Shown piece by piece: positions 53,349-62,160 of a stretch of DNA of 64,000 nt. The notes under the pieces are model-generated. The model searched no databases. It was not told where the DNA came from and saw only the letters and a program-made list of their open reading frames with translations. Positions within the stretch are counted from its first letter, which is position 1. Each line of letters starts with the position of its first letter. The stretch is from an uncultured Fretibacterium sp. (GTDB taxonomy: Bacteria; Synergistota; Synergistia; Synergistales; Aminobacteriaceae). Both the position numbers and the translations under genes were made by a program. Location: the NCBI GenBank assembly GCA_946183145.1, contig CAMGZM010000001.1:248001-312000 (forward strand). The letters run 5' to 3'.

Positions 53349-54392
53349 TTGATTGAGCTTGAACACATAGTGAAGAAATTTCACGCAGACAAAGACAAAT
53401 CGATTCATGCGGTTGATGATGTCTCACTCACGATTAACGACGGAGATATTTACGGCATAATAGGCTTTTCAGGCGCGGGGAAGTCAACGCTCGTACGCTG
53501 CATAAATCTTCTTGAGCGTCCCGACTCCGGCAGCGTAAAAATCAACGGCGTAGAAATGATGACGCTGAAGCCCAAAGAACTCTACAAAGCACGCACGAAA
53601 ATCGGAATGATCTTCCAGCAGTTTAACCTCATGCCCTCGCGCACAGTCCTGCAGAACGTAGCTTATCCCCTCAAGAACATGACGAAGGACGAAATACGCG
53701 CAAAAGTCCGTGAGCTTCTAACACTCGTAGACATTCCCGACAAAGAAAACGCCTACCCCTCCGAATTATCCGGCGGGCAGAAACAGCGAGTCGCAATCGC
53801 AAGAGCATTAGCGAATGACCCGGGCATATTGTTATGCGACGAGGCTACAAGCGCGTTAGACCCTCAGACAACCGGCGCAATACTTCAGCTTCTCAAAGAC
53901 CTTAACCGCAAGTTAGGACTCACAATCGTAGTAATCACTCATGAGATGGAAGTCGTCAAAAATATCTGCCGTAAAGCCGCCGTTATGGACGCAGGGAAAA
54001 TTATCGAGCGCGGAGATGTGTTTGAAATATTTTCCAGCCCGAAACACACCGTAACAAAAAATTTCGTCCGAACAACATCAAACTTGTCAAAAATTGAGAC
54101 TCTCATAGCTGACGACTCACCAATCGTGAAAGTGAATCCCGGCCAGGTAATGGCAAGATTGATTTATGTACACGCTGATGTTTCAGAGCCGTTAATCTCG
54201 TATGCGTCGCGGGCTTTTGACATTGAGATTAACATTGTTCTTGCTGACGTTGAAATAGTTGCGGGCGTAATGGTAGGCGGGACTGTCGTAATTTTCAGCG
54301 GCGACAGCAAGAGAATCGACAAGGCCATTCAGTATTACGTTGACAAAAATATTCGCGTGGAGGTTCTTAACGATGCAAGAATTACTGCCTAA
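53349..54392 (+). CDS. metN: methionine ABC transporter ATP-binding protein MetN
   Basis: 347 residues. ABC ATPase with Walker A GFSGAGKSTLVRC, Q-loop MIFQQFNL, signature LSGGQKQRVAIARAL, Walker B ILLCDEATSALD and the switch His in VITHEMEVV. The C-terminal NIL/ACT-like domain (about 265-345) gives methionine-dependent trans-inhibition in this family. TTG start behind GGAGG. The 3' end overlaps metI by 20 bp. No S-box or T-box is visible in the short leader. Confidence 0.94.
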   Translation: MIELEHIVKKFHADKDKSIHAVDDVSLTINDGDIYGIIGFSGAGKSTLVRCINLLERPDSGSVKINGVEMMTLKPKELYKARTKIGMIFQQFNLMPSRTVLQNVAYPLKNMTKDEIRAKVRELLTLVDIPDKENAYPSELSGGQKQRVAIARALANDPGILLCDEATSALDPQTTGAILQLLKDLNRKLGLTIVVITHEMEVVKNICRKAAVMDAGKIIERGDVFEIFSSPKHTVTKNFVRTTSNLSKIETLIADDSPIVKVNPGQVMARLIYVHADVSEPLISYASRAFDIEINIVLADVEIVAGVMVGGTVVIFSGDSKRIDKAIQYYVDKNIRVEVLNDARITA

Positions 54393-55041
54393 CTTGATGA
54401 AGCGTCTGCCGGAGTTCTGGAAGGCCTGCGGAGATACATTGCTGATGGAAGCATGGTCAGGCGCGATAATTTTCGTGCTTGGACTCATTTTCGGGATAAT
54501 CTTGACCGTAACGAAGCCCGGCGGAATCATGCAGAACAGGACGGTGTATCAAGTACTCGACAAAATCATTAACCTTTTCCGCTCGATTCCGTTCATAATT
54601 CTTCTGACTGCGTTAATGCCATTATCACGCGCAATAATGGGTACTGCGATATACGTTAGGGGCGTAATTGTGCCGCTGGTGTTCGGTGCGACTCCGTTTT
54701 TTGCGAGACAAGTTGAGAGCGCATTAGCACAAACTGAGAAGGGACTCGTTGAGGCTGCTTTGTCGATGGGATCGAGTCCGTTTGAGGTGATATTCCGGGT
54801 GTATTTGCGTGAGAGTCTTGCTCCGATAATCCGCGCAATCACGATAACAATCATTAGCCTTTTGGGACTCACTGCGATGGCGGGTGCTGTAGGCGCGGGG
54901 GGACTGGGAGATTTCGCGATACGTTACGGCCATGACAGAAACATGCAGGACATAACGTGGGTAGTTGTGGGAGTGCTTGTTGCGGGCGTAAGTATTGTGC
55001 AGTGGCTCGGTGAATATTTTGCGAGAAAAAACACGCATTAG
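54373..55041 (+). CDS. metI: methionine ABC transporter permease MetI
   Basis: 222 residues with five TMs and the EAA loop (EAALSMGSSPFEVIFRVYL). ATG at 54373 is chosen because GGAGG lies 10 bases upstream; it sits inside the metN end, implying coupling. It forms the membrane channel with MetN and MetQ for D/L-methionine uptake. Confidence 0.94.
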   Translation: MQELLPNLMKRLPEFWKACGDTLLMEAWSGAIIFVLGLIFGIILTVTKPGGIMQNRTVYQVLDKIINLFRSIPFIILLTALMPLSRAIMGTAIYVRGVIVPLVFGATPFFARQVESALAQTEKGLVEAALSMGSSPFEVIFRVYLRESLAPIIRAITITIISLLGLTAMAGAVGAGGLGDFAIRYGHDRNMQDITWVVVGVLVAGVSIVQWLGEYFARKNTH

Positions 55042-55086
55042 GAGTAAAATATCACATAAATTTTTCGTGAAAGGAAGTAAAGAATC

Positions 55087-55914
55087 ATGGCAAGAAAAAT
55101 TTTGCTGTCGTTTGTGTTAGTGCTTGCGCTTTCGGTTAGCGCGTTTGCTGACGTAACTGTGAGGCTCGGTGTTACCGGGAGCGTTTACGATGAGATGTGG
55201 CAGCCCGTGAAAGAGATGCTCGCAAAAGAGGGTATCAATCTCGAAGTGATTCAGTTCACGGATTACGTTACGCCTAACAGGGCATTAGCTGACGGAGATA
55301 TTGACCTGAACGGATTCCAGCACAGGATATATTTTGCTGACGAGTTAGAGAGCCGCGGCTACAAGCTCACGAACATTGCGAATACATTTGTCGTGCCTCT
55401 GAATCTCTACTCGGTCAAAATCAAGACGCTTGACGAACTCAAAGACGGCGACGTGATAGCAATCCCCAATGACCCGACAAACGGAGGCCGTGCGATAAAG
55501 GTTCTCGCAACTTCCGGGATAATCACGCTCAAAGAGGGCGCGGGCTTCAACCCCACAAAGGAAGATATAGCGAGCTACAGCAAGAAGATCACGATTCAGG
55601 AACTTGCAGCAAACACAATACCTTCTGCGCTTCCTGATGTTGCGGCGGGAGTCATCAACGACACATACGCGCTTGATTACGGCTTGAAGGCTTCTGACGC
55701 TGTATTTGCTGACCAGGCACGCGAGAAAGAATACTGGAACTTAATCGCGGCTCGTACTGCGGATCTTTCTGACCCTGCGAAACTTGAGACTTACGCAAAA
55801 ATTGTGAAGGCATATCAGAGTGAGGCAATGAAGAATCATCTTGCGGAACTTTACGGCGGATTCTTCAGGCCTGTGGGATGGGACGAGGATTTGCTTGCTC
55901 CGTTCAAAAAGTAA
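55087..55914 (+). CDS. metQ: MetQ/NlpA-family methionine-binding protein
   Basis: 275 residues with a signal peptide cut after A-F-A (about residue 22). There is no lipobox Cys, so it would be a soluble periplasmic protein rather than a lipoprotein, unlike E. coli MetQ. Family motifs are present: Q-F-T-D-Y-V-T-P-N-R-A-L, D-L-N-G-F-Q-H, and I-P-N-D-P-T-N-G-G-R-A. Final gene of metNIQ, followed by a terminator. Confidence 0.93.
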   Translation: MARKILLSFVLVLALSVSAFADVTVRLGVTGSVYDEMWQPVKEMLAKEGINLEVIQFTDYVTPNRALADGDIDLNGFQHRIYFADELESRGYKLTNIANTFVVPLNLYSVKIKTLDELKDGDVIAIPNDPTNGGRAIKVLATSGIITLKEGAGFNPTKEDIASYSKKITIQELAANTIPSALPDVAAGVINDTYALDYGLKASDAVFADQAREKEYWNLIAARTADLSDPAKLETYAKIVKAYQSEAMKNHLAELYGGFFRPVGWDEDLLAPFKK

Positions 55915-55928
55915 GAGAAGAATATTTG

Positions 55929-55960
55929 CCCCCTTGCCTTGATGGTGAGGGGGATTTTTT
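55929..55960 (+). terminator. Rho-independent terminator of metNIQ
   Basis: The stem CCCCCTTGCC / GGTGAGGGGG is followed by ATTTTTT. Confidence 0.88.
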
Positions 55961-56014
55961 ATGCGTGAATGTTATAATCATCATATCGAAAATTCTACTT
56001 AGGGGAAAATCATT

Positions 56015-56695
56015 ATGTTACGCAGAATTATGCTTATTTCTCTTGCTGTGTTCATTTTTATAGAATGGGGGCCGCTCACGAATGAACGCTCTAAATACGG
56101 AATCGCTAAGGGCAATCCGTTCATAAAAGAAGTCGTGCTTACGTTTGACGATGGTCCGCGTGAAACAGGAATGCAGGAGCTTGACGCGGTTCTCTCAAGT
56201 TTTGATGTCAAGGCTACATTCTTTCTTGTGGGAAAATTTGCAGAACGTTACAGCAACATTACGCTCATGTTACACCGTCAGGGCTATGAACTCGCTAATC
56301 ACACGTACACTCATCCGCGACTCTATCAGGACAACACGCCGCATATTGTGAGGCAGGCTGAAAGGTGCGATGAAGTTCTCGAAAGATTAGGCATAAGGAA
56401 GACGAGATTTCTGCGTCCGCCCGGGGGACATTTCAACATGAAGATCTTTAACGCTATGAGACGGATGAATTTGCGTTTGGGACTCTGGTCTCTCAATACC
56501 GCCGATTACACCGGGAGACCTCCTGAGGAAATCTACAACCTTATTGCGGGCAGCGTGAGGAACGGAGATATTATCCTCATGCACTCAGGAACGCCCAATA
56601 CTGTCGAGGCACTTCCCAGAGTCATACGTGAGCTTAAACGCCGGGGATTTACGATAATCAGGCTTGAAGATATGTGGAACGGCGGAAGGACATAA
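56015..56695 (+). CDS. polysaccharide deacetylase (NodB homology domain)
   Basis: 226 residues. An N-terminal membrane or signal segment (about 5-18) is followed by a NodB domain with all five motifs: VVLTFDDGP (motif 1, catalytic Asp), NHTYTHPRL (metal His pair), RPPGGHFN, W-S-L-N-T-A-D-Y, and DIILMHS. Metal-dependent carbohydrate esterase family 4 type, probably removing acetyl groups from peptidoglycan or another glycan in the periplasm. A TATAAT at 55972-55977 may be its promoter. Confidence 0.9.
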   Translation: MLRRIMLISLAVFIFIEWGPLTNERSKYGIAKGNPFIKEVVLTFDDGPRETGMQELDAVLSSFDVKATFFLVGKFAERYSNITLMLHRQGYELANHTYTHPRLYQDNTPHIVRQAERCDEVLERLGIRKTRFLRPPGGHFNMKIFNAMRRMNLRLGLWSLNTADYTGRPPEEIYNLIAGSVRNGDIILMHSGTPNTVEALPRVIRELKRRGFTIIRLEDMWNGGRT

Positions 56696-56699
56696 AATT

Positions 56700-56735
56700 A
56701 TCCCCCTCCTGAAATTTACGGGAAGGGGATTTTTC
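56700..56735. terminator. bidirectional terminator
   Basis: The stem ATCCCCCTCC / GGGAAGGGGAT with a T-run on the right separates the deacetylase from the minus-strand DUF4230 block. Confidence 0.85.
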
Positions 56736-56739
56736 GTTT

Positions 56740-57036
56740 CTATGATTTTTTCTTCTCGAATATTCTGTGTATTGAGGCTGTCCAGCTCCTTGAACGCCCG
56801 TTCACAGCGTCGTCATAGCCTCTGTTGTAGCCGCTGTAATATCCTGACAAGCCCGCAAGACATGTTACAAGCACAGAAAGCGTTATGCGTATAATGCGCG
56901 AAATCAAACCTTTTCCGCCGAGCCATGCTATTATCGCTGAAAGCATCGGAAGAATACCGAGCCACGTAAAAATACCCTTCAGCATTCTACCGAACATTTT
57001 CAGTCCTTCCCATAAGCCTTTGAAGATCGTAATCAT
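56740..57036 (-). CDS. small membrane protein downstream of the DUF4230 genes
   Basis: 98 residues with two hydrophobic stretches (about 20-40 and 48-68) and a basic C-terminus (Y-Y-S-G-Y-N-R-G-Y-D-D-A, then I-F-E-K-K-K-S). No family recognised. It is the last gene of the minus-strand series that includes three DUF4230 proteins, 17 bp after the last of them, so it may belong to the same membrane assembly. Confidence 0.72.
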   Translation of the reverse strand: MITIFKGLWEGLKMFGRMLKGIFTWLGILPMLSAIIAWLGGKGLISRIIRITLSVLVTCLAGLSGYYSGYNRGYDDAVNGRSRSWTASIHRIFEKKKS

Positions 57037-57053
57037 CTCTGAATCTCTCCCTG

Positions 57054-58091
57054 CTATTTTTTCCCGGTATTGCCGGTATGAATTTCTGTAATTCCCCCGG
57101 CTTTTGCAGATTGTTCTTTTTCCGACCGTCTGAGCAATCTGACATCGCTTGTTATAGTTATATTGACTTCATAACCAAGCGGGGCAAAAAATTCTTTCAT
57201 CAGCTTTACTGCGTTATTCTCGGCTGTTCTGAGTATTTTCCATTCAGTAACTGCCTTTTCGCGTACCGTCTTCAGAGCTTCTTTAACAACTTCATTCTGA
57301 TCTTCAAGCGTAAGAGCTGCAGAAAACCATCCTCCCTGCTGATCATATATTCTCATTCCCTTTTTGCCGGTTCTTTCGTCATTCTCAAAGAGTACATTCA
57401 CTCCTAGTACTTCACAGTGAGGAATGTAAATATTTATTTTCCCTTTCTTGCCGTCTACAGGGTCAGATATTTTCTCAAGGTTTGCTTTCTGGAAGTCAAA
57501 CCCGCATTCAATAGTCCCGTTGAATATTACGATGAATTTCCGCCATCTTCCGAACCAGCCGTCTTCTTTCTTGTCGGCTACTGTCTCAAAAAATGCGCGG
57601 TAAGTTGTCATTTCTCCGCAAGCCTCAAACGTAGCCATAATATCTATATTTGTCGTGCTTGTTTTTGCGAGAAAAGATTTCACGGACGTATAGCCCAGCA
57701 AGAGCACAATCACGATAACACCTGCGATTATTGCCCAAAAACGCAGAGTTGTTACTATATTTCCTCCGCCCGTAACATTTCTGCGGGATAATTTTGCTTT
57801 AAGCCTGGCAATTTCATTTTCGCGCCGGGAAATTTCACCATTGAGACGAGTTATTTCATCATTGCGCCGGGTTAATTCACGCTGGTGAAGTGTCTCTTTT
57901 GGTGCTGTGCTTTCCTGAAGGTCTGAAAGTTCTTTCTTGAGGCGGGAAATTTCGTTTTCCTTCTCGTTTATTTCATCACGAAGGTGCATTGTTGCACGGA
58001 GTACGGCCATTGTGTATTTGGGATCTTCGTCATAGTCAGCTCCTCCGTTGGCGGGCAAATTATGATCCGCAAAACTGTCATTATCATTCAT
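57054..58091 (-). CDS. DUF4230 protein, coiled coil + TM + periplasmic domain (paralogue 1)
   Basis: About 345 residues. A cytoplasmic N-terminus has a strong coiled coil (about 35-105, repeats of R-R-N-D-E-I-T-R-L-N-G-E-I), one TM (about 115-135), then a DUF4230-type domain. Its recurring segments are A-C-G-E-M-T-T-Y-R-A-F-F-E-T-V-A-D-K-K-E, F-N-G-T-I-E-C-G-F-D, I-P-H-C-E-V, and a Tyr/Glu-rich Q-N-E-V-V-K-E-A-L. Function unknown. ATG at 58091 has better Shine-Dalgarno spacing than GTG at 58100. Follows its paralogue by 15 bp. Confidence 0.8.
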   Translation of the reverse strand: MNDNDSFADHNLPANGGADYDEDPKYTMAVLRATMHLRDEINEKENEISRLKKELSDLQESTAPKETLHQRELTRRNDEITRLNGEISRRENEIARLKAKLSRRNVTGGGNIVTTLRFWAIIAGVIVIVLLLGYTSVKSFLAKTSTTNIDIMATFEACGEMTTYRAFFETVADKKEDGWFGRWRKFIVIFNGTIECGFDFQKANLEKISDPVDGKKGKINIYIPHCEVLGVNVLFENDERTGKKGMRIYDQQGGWFSAALTLEDQNEVVKEALKTVREKAVTEWKILRTAENNAVKLMKEFFAPLGYEVNITITSDVRLLRRSEKEQSAKAGGITEIHTGNTGKK

Positions 58092-58106
58092 GCTTATCAC
58101 GCCTCT

Positions 58107-59096
58107 TTATGATTTCTTGTTCGGGTCTTCGTGGACGATGATTATTCCGCCGCTGTTCATTTGTATTCTCTCGCCGCTGTCTGACGGTTTCAGCCTTTCG
58201 GGGTCATCAGTAAATTCTACAGTTACCTTATAGCCGAACGGACTCAAAAAGTTTGTGAAAAGATCACGCGCGCTTTTTTCCGCCTGAAGAAGTATATCTG
58301 TACCGCTCTCGTGCTTTTCGCGTATACGTGTTACAGCTTGGCCGAGAATTTTATTCTGTTCTTGTGCACTGAAATGGCTGACAAGTGTCCCGACTTCCTC
58401 ATGATATACTCTTACTGACGTTATGTCGCGGCTTTCTTCATGCTCTACATATACCCTCTGTATTACGCAGTGAGGGAGAATGATATTGATTTTCTTCTCA
58501 GCCTCAAAAATTTCCATGTTAGCGCGTTTCATATCAAGCCCGCAGTCAACAGTTCCCCCGAATATAATTAATATTTTCCGCGACCGCCCCGGCATAATGC
58601 TTTCTTCTTTGTGGTCTGCTACTGCCTCGAAATATGCCTTGTATGTCGTGAGTTCACCGCAGGCTTTCACAGCTGTTACTACGGTATTGAGATTCGCGCT
58701 TATACGTGGCTGCCCCCATCCGCTGAACAGTCCCCCGGCTGACCCGAAAAGCGAGAACACGCCCGTAACCGCCAAGAGTGCCGCAAAAATTCCCGCGCAA
58801 AGCATTATTACCCGCGCTGTTTTTGACATGGCCGATATTGCCTGAAACATTGAGCTGAAAACGCCGGAAGTATTTTCGCGCTGAATTTTCCCAGGCTGTT
58901 TTTTCGTGTCAGATTCTTTTTCGCGCCGGGATAATTCTCCTTCAAGCTGAGTTATCTTTTCTCTGAGGCGTTCTTCCTCTTCATGCTGGTCTATTGTGCC
59001 GTGAAGCATATCCATCATGTTCCTCATATCTTCCTCGCTGGGATTGGTGTCTTCTTCATTTTCCGGCTCATTCTGGTTAATGTCTCTGTCGTTCAT
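58107..59096 (-). CDS. DUF4230 protein, coiled coil + TM + periplasmic domain (paralogue 2)
   Basis: 329 residues with the same plan as its downstream neighbour: acidic N-terminus, short coiled coil (about 38-62), TM (about 95-118), and a DUF4230 domain with A-C-G-E-L-T-T-Y-K-A-Y-F-E-A-V-A-D-H-K-E-E, I-F-G-G-T-V-D-C-G-L-D and LPHCVIQRVYV. Middle gene of three tandem copies. Function unknown. Confidence 0.8.
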   Translation of the reverse strand: MNDRDINQNEPENEEDTNPSEEDMRNMMDMLHGTIDQHEEEERLREKITQLEGELSRREKESDTKKQPGKIQRENTSGVFSSMFQAISAMSKTARVIMLCAGIFAALLAVTGVFSLFGSAGGLFSGWGQPRISANLNTVVTAVKACGELTTYKAYFEAVADHKEESIMPGRSRKILIIFGGTVDCGLDMKRANMEIFEAEKKINIILPHCVIQRVYVEHEESRDITSVRVYHEEVGTLVSHFSAQEQNKILGQAVTRIREKHESGTDILLQAEKSARDLFTNFLSPFGYKVTVEFTDDPERLKPSDSGERIQMNSGGIIIVHEDPNKKS

Positions 59097-59108
59097 GTCA
59101 TGGCCTCC

Positions 59109-59666
59109 CTATTTCGCGTCAATAAACGCAACGTCAGCGGAATATCCGAGTCCCTTAGCGATTGCTGTGATTAACGCGGCGGCCTCGCTGTCGATTTCCT
59201 GAATCACTTGCCATTCTGACGCAGCTTTGTCCCGCAGTGTCTTTACGGCTTTGACGAGGATTTTGTTCTGTTCTTCAAGCGTAAAATGCTTCGCGAATGT
59301 ACCTACAGTTTCATCGTATACCCTGACAATGTTGTCATAAGTACCGTCATTACGTATAAAGACTTTCCGCACTTCAGCATGTGGAAGCCTGACGCTGAGA
59401 GTCTTAGCGCTGTCGTCTGAAACAACTTCGGCCTGAATTTTCCCCGTGTCAAAACCGCACTCAACTATACCGCCGATTATCATCAATATTTTCCGCGACA
59501 TTCCCGGGATTCTGCTCTCCTCTTTGTGATCCGCTATTGACTCAAAATTTCGCGTGAACTTCAGCCCGTTCAAAGCCTCCGTGATTATGCCCTCGATATT
59601 CTGAGCATGAGACGCGCCCGAAAACATAAGCGGAATGATTACAGCCAGTAAAAATAATTTCTTCAT
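59109..59666 (-). CDS. DUF4230 protein, secreted short form (paralogue 3)
   Basis: 185 residues. A cleavable signal peptide (about 1-21, ending S-H-A) replaces the coiled coil and TM of the other two copies. The DUF4230 core is kept: F-E-S-I-A-D-H-K-E-E-S-R-I-P-G, I-I-G-G-I-V-E-C-G-F-D, LPHAEVRKVFI. First gene of the series. A soluble periplasmic copy beside two membrane-tethered ones suggests a hetero-oligomer, which is inference. Confidence 0.8.
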   Translation of the reverse strand: MKKLFLLAVIIPLMFSGASHAQNIEGIITEALNGLKFTRNFESIADHKEESRIPGMSRKILMIIGGIVECGFDTGKIQAEVVSDDSAKTLSVRLPHAEVRKVFIRNDGTYDNIVRVYDETVGTFAKHFTLEEQNKILVKAVKTLRDKAASEWQVIQEIDSEAAALITAIAKGLGYSADVAFIDAK

Positions 59667-59743
59667 GTGTGTGAATATCCTCCCTAAAGATAAGTGTACA
59701 GCCTATTTTGCGGGTGAATATTCACGCTGTCCAGTGCATCAGA

Positions 59744-61429
59744 TTATTCGTCCCAGCCCCATTTAGGTATCGTGCAGTGAAAATGTCCGCTGCCTTTGTC
59801 CTCTATTTTGTATTCGATCCATGAAGGCGGCGTGAAATTATCCCTCACAGTTTCGCAAAGCTCGTAAAGGATTCTCACGTTGTCAAATTTCTCAAGCTCC
59901 GGGATTCTCACTCCCTGCAGAAGGCTCTTCATCCGTATGTATGTCCGTTCCCTCGCTGCTTTGTCCTCCTGCATTATGTACAGAAATAGCTGTTTAGGCC
60001 CCTGCAATTTGTCCTCGCCGTAAAAATCGACTCTTATCATCGGCATTCTGTCTTTCTTCCTGTAAACTACTTTCCAGTACCAATAAGCTACCTTCATGCG
60101 CTGAAATTCTGACGGTTTTTCTTGAGTCGTATTCTCATTCACAGCTTCAGAATCATTCACGCCCTCCATTATGTCATCGTTCACGCTCAAATCTGAAAGC
60201 TCGCTGAAAATATGCCCGCAGTGTACGCACTCTCTTGCGCGCTTCATGACAGTCTTGTGGCATTTCGGGCAGATCTTGAACATGTCGCCGAGTTCCTGAG
60301 ATGATTTTTTCCCAGTCTTAACGGTTCGGCGGGGAGGAATGATTTTTGTTACTGCACCATGACGCGCGATATTTCCGGCAAAGTCTAACACTAAGCAATC
60401 CTGATGATGTCCCGGACTCTTGATACGCATTCCGCGCCCGCTCATCTGGATATAGAGTCCCGGTGAGAGAGTCGGACGAGCCATCACAATAACGTCAATA
60501 TCAGGGTAATCGAATCCAGTTGTGGCGACTCCTACGTTTGTGACGGCCCGGATTTTTCCCGCCTTGAAGTCAGCAAAGATTCTCGCCCGTTCCTCTGAAG
60601 TCGTTTTGCTTGTGATTGCCTCTGCTCTGACTCCCTGCGCTATAAATTCGTCCCTCATCTTTTCGGCGTGCGAGATACTTACGCAGAACACTAACCACGC
60701 TTTTCGATCCCCGGCGCGGCGTATTGTCTCTGCTACAACTTTTGCGTTTATGTCTGAGCTGTTGACACGCGATTCAAGCTCCTGCTTCTCGTAATCTCCC
60801 TGAACTTTCTTTATGCCCTCGACATTCATTTTCAGGTCTGTGAATGTTGATGTGAGTCGCGCAAGAAATTTCCTCTGCACAAGCTCTTCAATTGTTACGG
60901 GTTCGATTAACGCCTGAAATATTGCGTCGTCGCCTTCCGTCAGCAAACCTTGTCCGAGCCTGTACGGTGTCGCGGTGAGTCCTATCATCCGCATTTTGGG
61001 ATTCAGCTCGTGAAGTGATGAGAGCAAACGCCGGTACATTCCTTCATCTTCATTCTGAATCATGTGGGCTTCATCGACAATTACGACATCAATACGCCCT
61101 AACTCTTCAGGTTTCCGCCAAATTGATTGGATTCCTGCTACTGTTATCGCGCTGATTTCCTTTGTGCCGAGTCCCGCGCTGTAAATTGCGATTGGTGCCT
61201 GAGGCCATGCGAGACGGATTTTCTCCGCGTCCTGCACTAACAATTCTTTGACGTGAGAGAGTACGAGAATTTTTGCGTTCTTGTTGCGCTTGAGAATGTC
61301 CTCGCAGAAGCCCGCGATTATGTGCGCTTTTCCTGAGCCTGTAGGAGCTACAATGCAGGGATTCCCTTTATGTTCGTAAAGCCATTTGTATGTATCACGT
61401 ATTGCTTTCACCTGATAATCTCTGAGCAA
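59744..61429 (-). CDS. RadD-like superfamily 2 helicase with altered Walker A
   Basis: 561 residues, RadD/YejH layout. Q-like L-R-D-Y-Q motif at the start, motif I APTGSGKAHII, motif Ia V-L-S-H-V-K-E-L, motif II VVIVDEAHMI, motif III GLTATPYR, motif V V-G-V-A-T-T-G-F-D, motif VI Q-M-S-G-R-G-M-R. A four-Cys zinc site (C-P-K-C, C-V-H-C-G) follows near 405-425. The Walker A lacks the Ser/Thr after Lys (G-K-A), so ATP-Mg binding may be weakened. RadD is linked to recombination-associated DNA repair. TTG at 61429 is chosen by GGAGGA and start of homology; a frame extending to 61855 runs antisense through the next genes and is rejected. Confidence 0.85.
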   Translation of the reverse strand: MLRDYQVKAIRDTYKWLYEHKGNPCIVAPTGSGKAHIIAGFCEDILKRNKNAKILVLSHVKELLVQDAEKIRLAWPQAPIAIYSAGLGTKEISAITVAGIQSIWRKPEELGRIDVVIVDEAHMIQNEDEGMYRRLLSSLHELNPKMRMIGLTATPYRLGQGLLTEGDDAIFQALIEPVTIEELVQRKFLARLTSTFTDLKMNVEGIKKVQGDYEKQELESRVNSSDINAKVVAETIRRAGDRKAWLVFCVSISHAEKMRDEFIAQGVRAEAITSKTTSEERARIFADFKAGKIRAVTNVGVATTGFDYPDIDVIVMARPTLSPGLYIQMSGRGMRIKSPGHHQDCLVLDFAGNIARHGAVTKIIPPRRTVKTGKKSSQELGDMFKICPKCHKTVMKRARECVHCGHIFSELSDLSVNDDIMEGVNDSEAVNENTTQEKPSEFQRMKVAYWYWKVVYRKKDRMPMIRVDFYGEDKLQGPKQLFLYIMQEDKAARERTYIRMKSLLQGVRIPELEKFDNVRILYELCETVRDNFTPPSWIEYKIEDKGSGHFHCTIPKWGWDE

Positions 61430-61441
61430 GTTAATTCCTCC

Positions 61442-61510
61442 TGAAAAATTTTTGTGCGTGCAAAACTTTTGTGTGTGAATTTTGCGCGTAAGAAAATTTT
61501 TGTCCGTGAA
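61442..61510. repeat. about 17-bp imperfect tandem repeats of TG-AAAATTTTTG-TGCG type
   Basis: Four degenerate units, each an A-run, T-run and GTGYG block, lie in the short leader of the RadD-like gene. They recall the units at 19205-19306. Confidence 0.55.
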
Positions 61511-61580
61511 GATTCTAGCATTCGGCAAAAAAATTCCCCTGTGAAATGAGTATAATGTGTAATTGCAGAGGTGATTATCC

Positions 61581-61865
61581 ATGACGATGAAGGCATTAAG
61601 TTTCAGGACTGACGAGAAGGAAATAGCAGACATCAAGAAGGCAGCCTCAACATTTAACATGTCTGTTGCAGGATTAATCCGTGAAGCTGTGAGGGAATAT
61701 ATAGACAGCAGAAAGACGGCGCAGCAGAGAAAAGAAGAGTTCTTCAGGAGGCTTGAGAATGTAGAGGAAGCATCGCCGGAAGAGTCCGCAGAGATTCTCG
61801 CGATGATTGACAGTCTTACGGAAGATGATATGCAGGTTGTGAGGGTTGACCACATATTATGCTAA
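61581..61865 (+). CDS. ribbon-helix-helix antitoxin (RelB-like)
   Basis: 94 residues. The N-terminus is a ribbon-helix-helix: beta strand K-A-L-S-F-R-T-D, then helices A-D-I-K-K-A-A-S-T-F-N-M-S-V-A-G-L-I-R-E-A. The C-terminal half is acidic and should wrap the toxin. ATG at 61581 has GAGGTGA six bases upstream. The stop overlaps the toxin start by 7 bp. Expected to neutralise the toxin and autoregulate the operon. Confidence 0.9.
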   Translation: MTMKALSFRTDEKEIADIKKAASTFNMSVAGLIREAVREYIDSRKTAQQRKEEFFRRLENVEEASPEESAEILAMIDSLTEDDMQVVRVDHILC

Positions 61866-62116
61866 TAAATTCGGCTTCAAATTATGCAATAAGAATAGTA
61901 TATGAGAAGTCCGCAGAAAAATTTTTCGCCAAGCATGAAGACATACGCACTCAATACATCGACAGCTTAAGCGAATGGCTCGATAATCCTGAAATGAAAA
62001 CTATCAAGGGCAAAAGAGGCAAATATTACCGAATGCGTATAGGCAGCTGGCGGGTTATATTCTCTGTCATCAATGGAAATATTGTTGTAATCAACACGAT
62101 TCTTGCTGGTTCATGA
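61859..62116 (+). CDS. RelE/ParE-superfamily toxin
   Basis: 85 residues. Typical RelE fold strings: R-I-V-Y-E-K-S-A-E-K-F-F, the K-G-K-R-G-K-Y-Y-R-M-R-I-G-S-W-R-V-I-F beta-hairpin region with basic residues, and a final V-V-I-N-T-I strand. Likely a ribosome-dependent mRNA interferase; RelE and ParE cannot be separated with certainty by eye. Translated with its antitoxin through overlap. Confidence 0.88.
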   Translation: MLINSASNYAIRIVYEKSAEKFFAKHEDIRTQYIDSLSEWLDNPEMKTIKGKRGKYYRMRIGSWRVIFSVINGNIVVINTILAGS

Positions 62117-62160
62117 GGAGACATCTACAAGAAAATAGGCGGCCTGAATTGATACAGTGC

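Noticed and set aside
61430-61855. N-terminal extension of the RadD-like frame by about 140 residues
   Set aside because: It runs antisense through the RHH antitoxin gene, has Ser-rich shadow composition, and the helicase homology begins at the TTG with GGAGGA at 61429.
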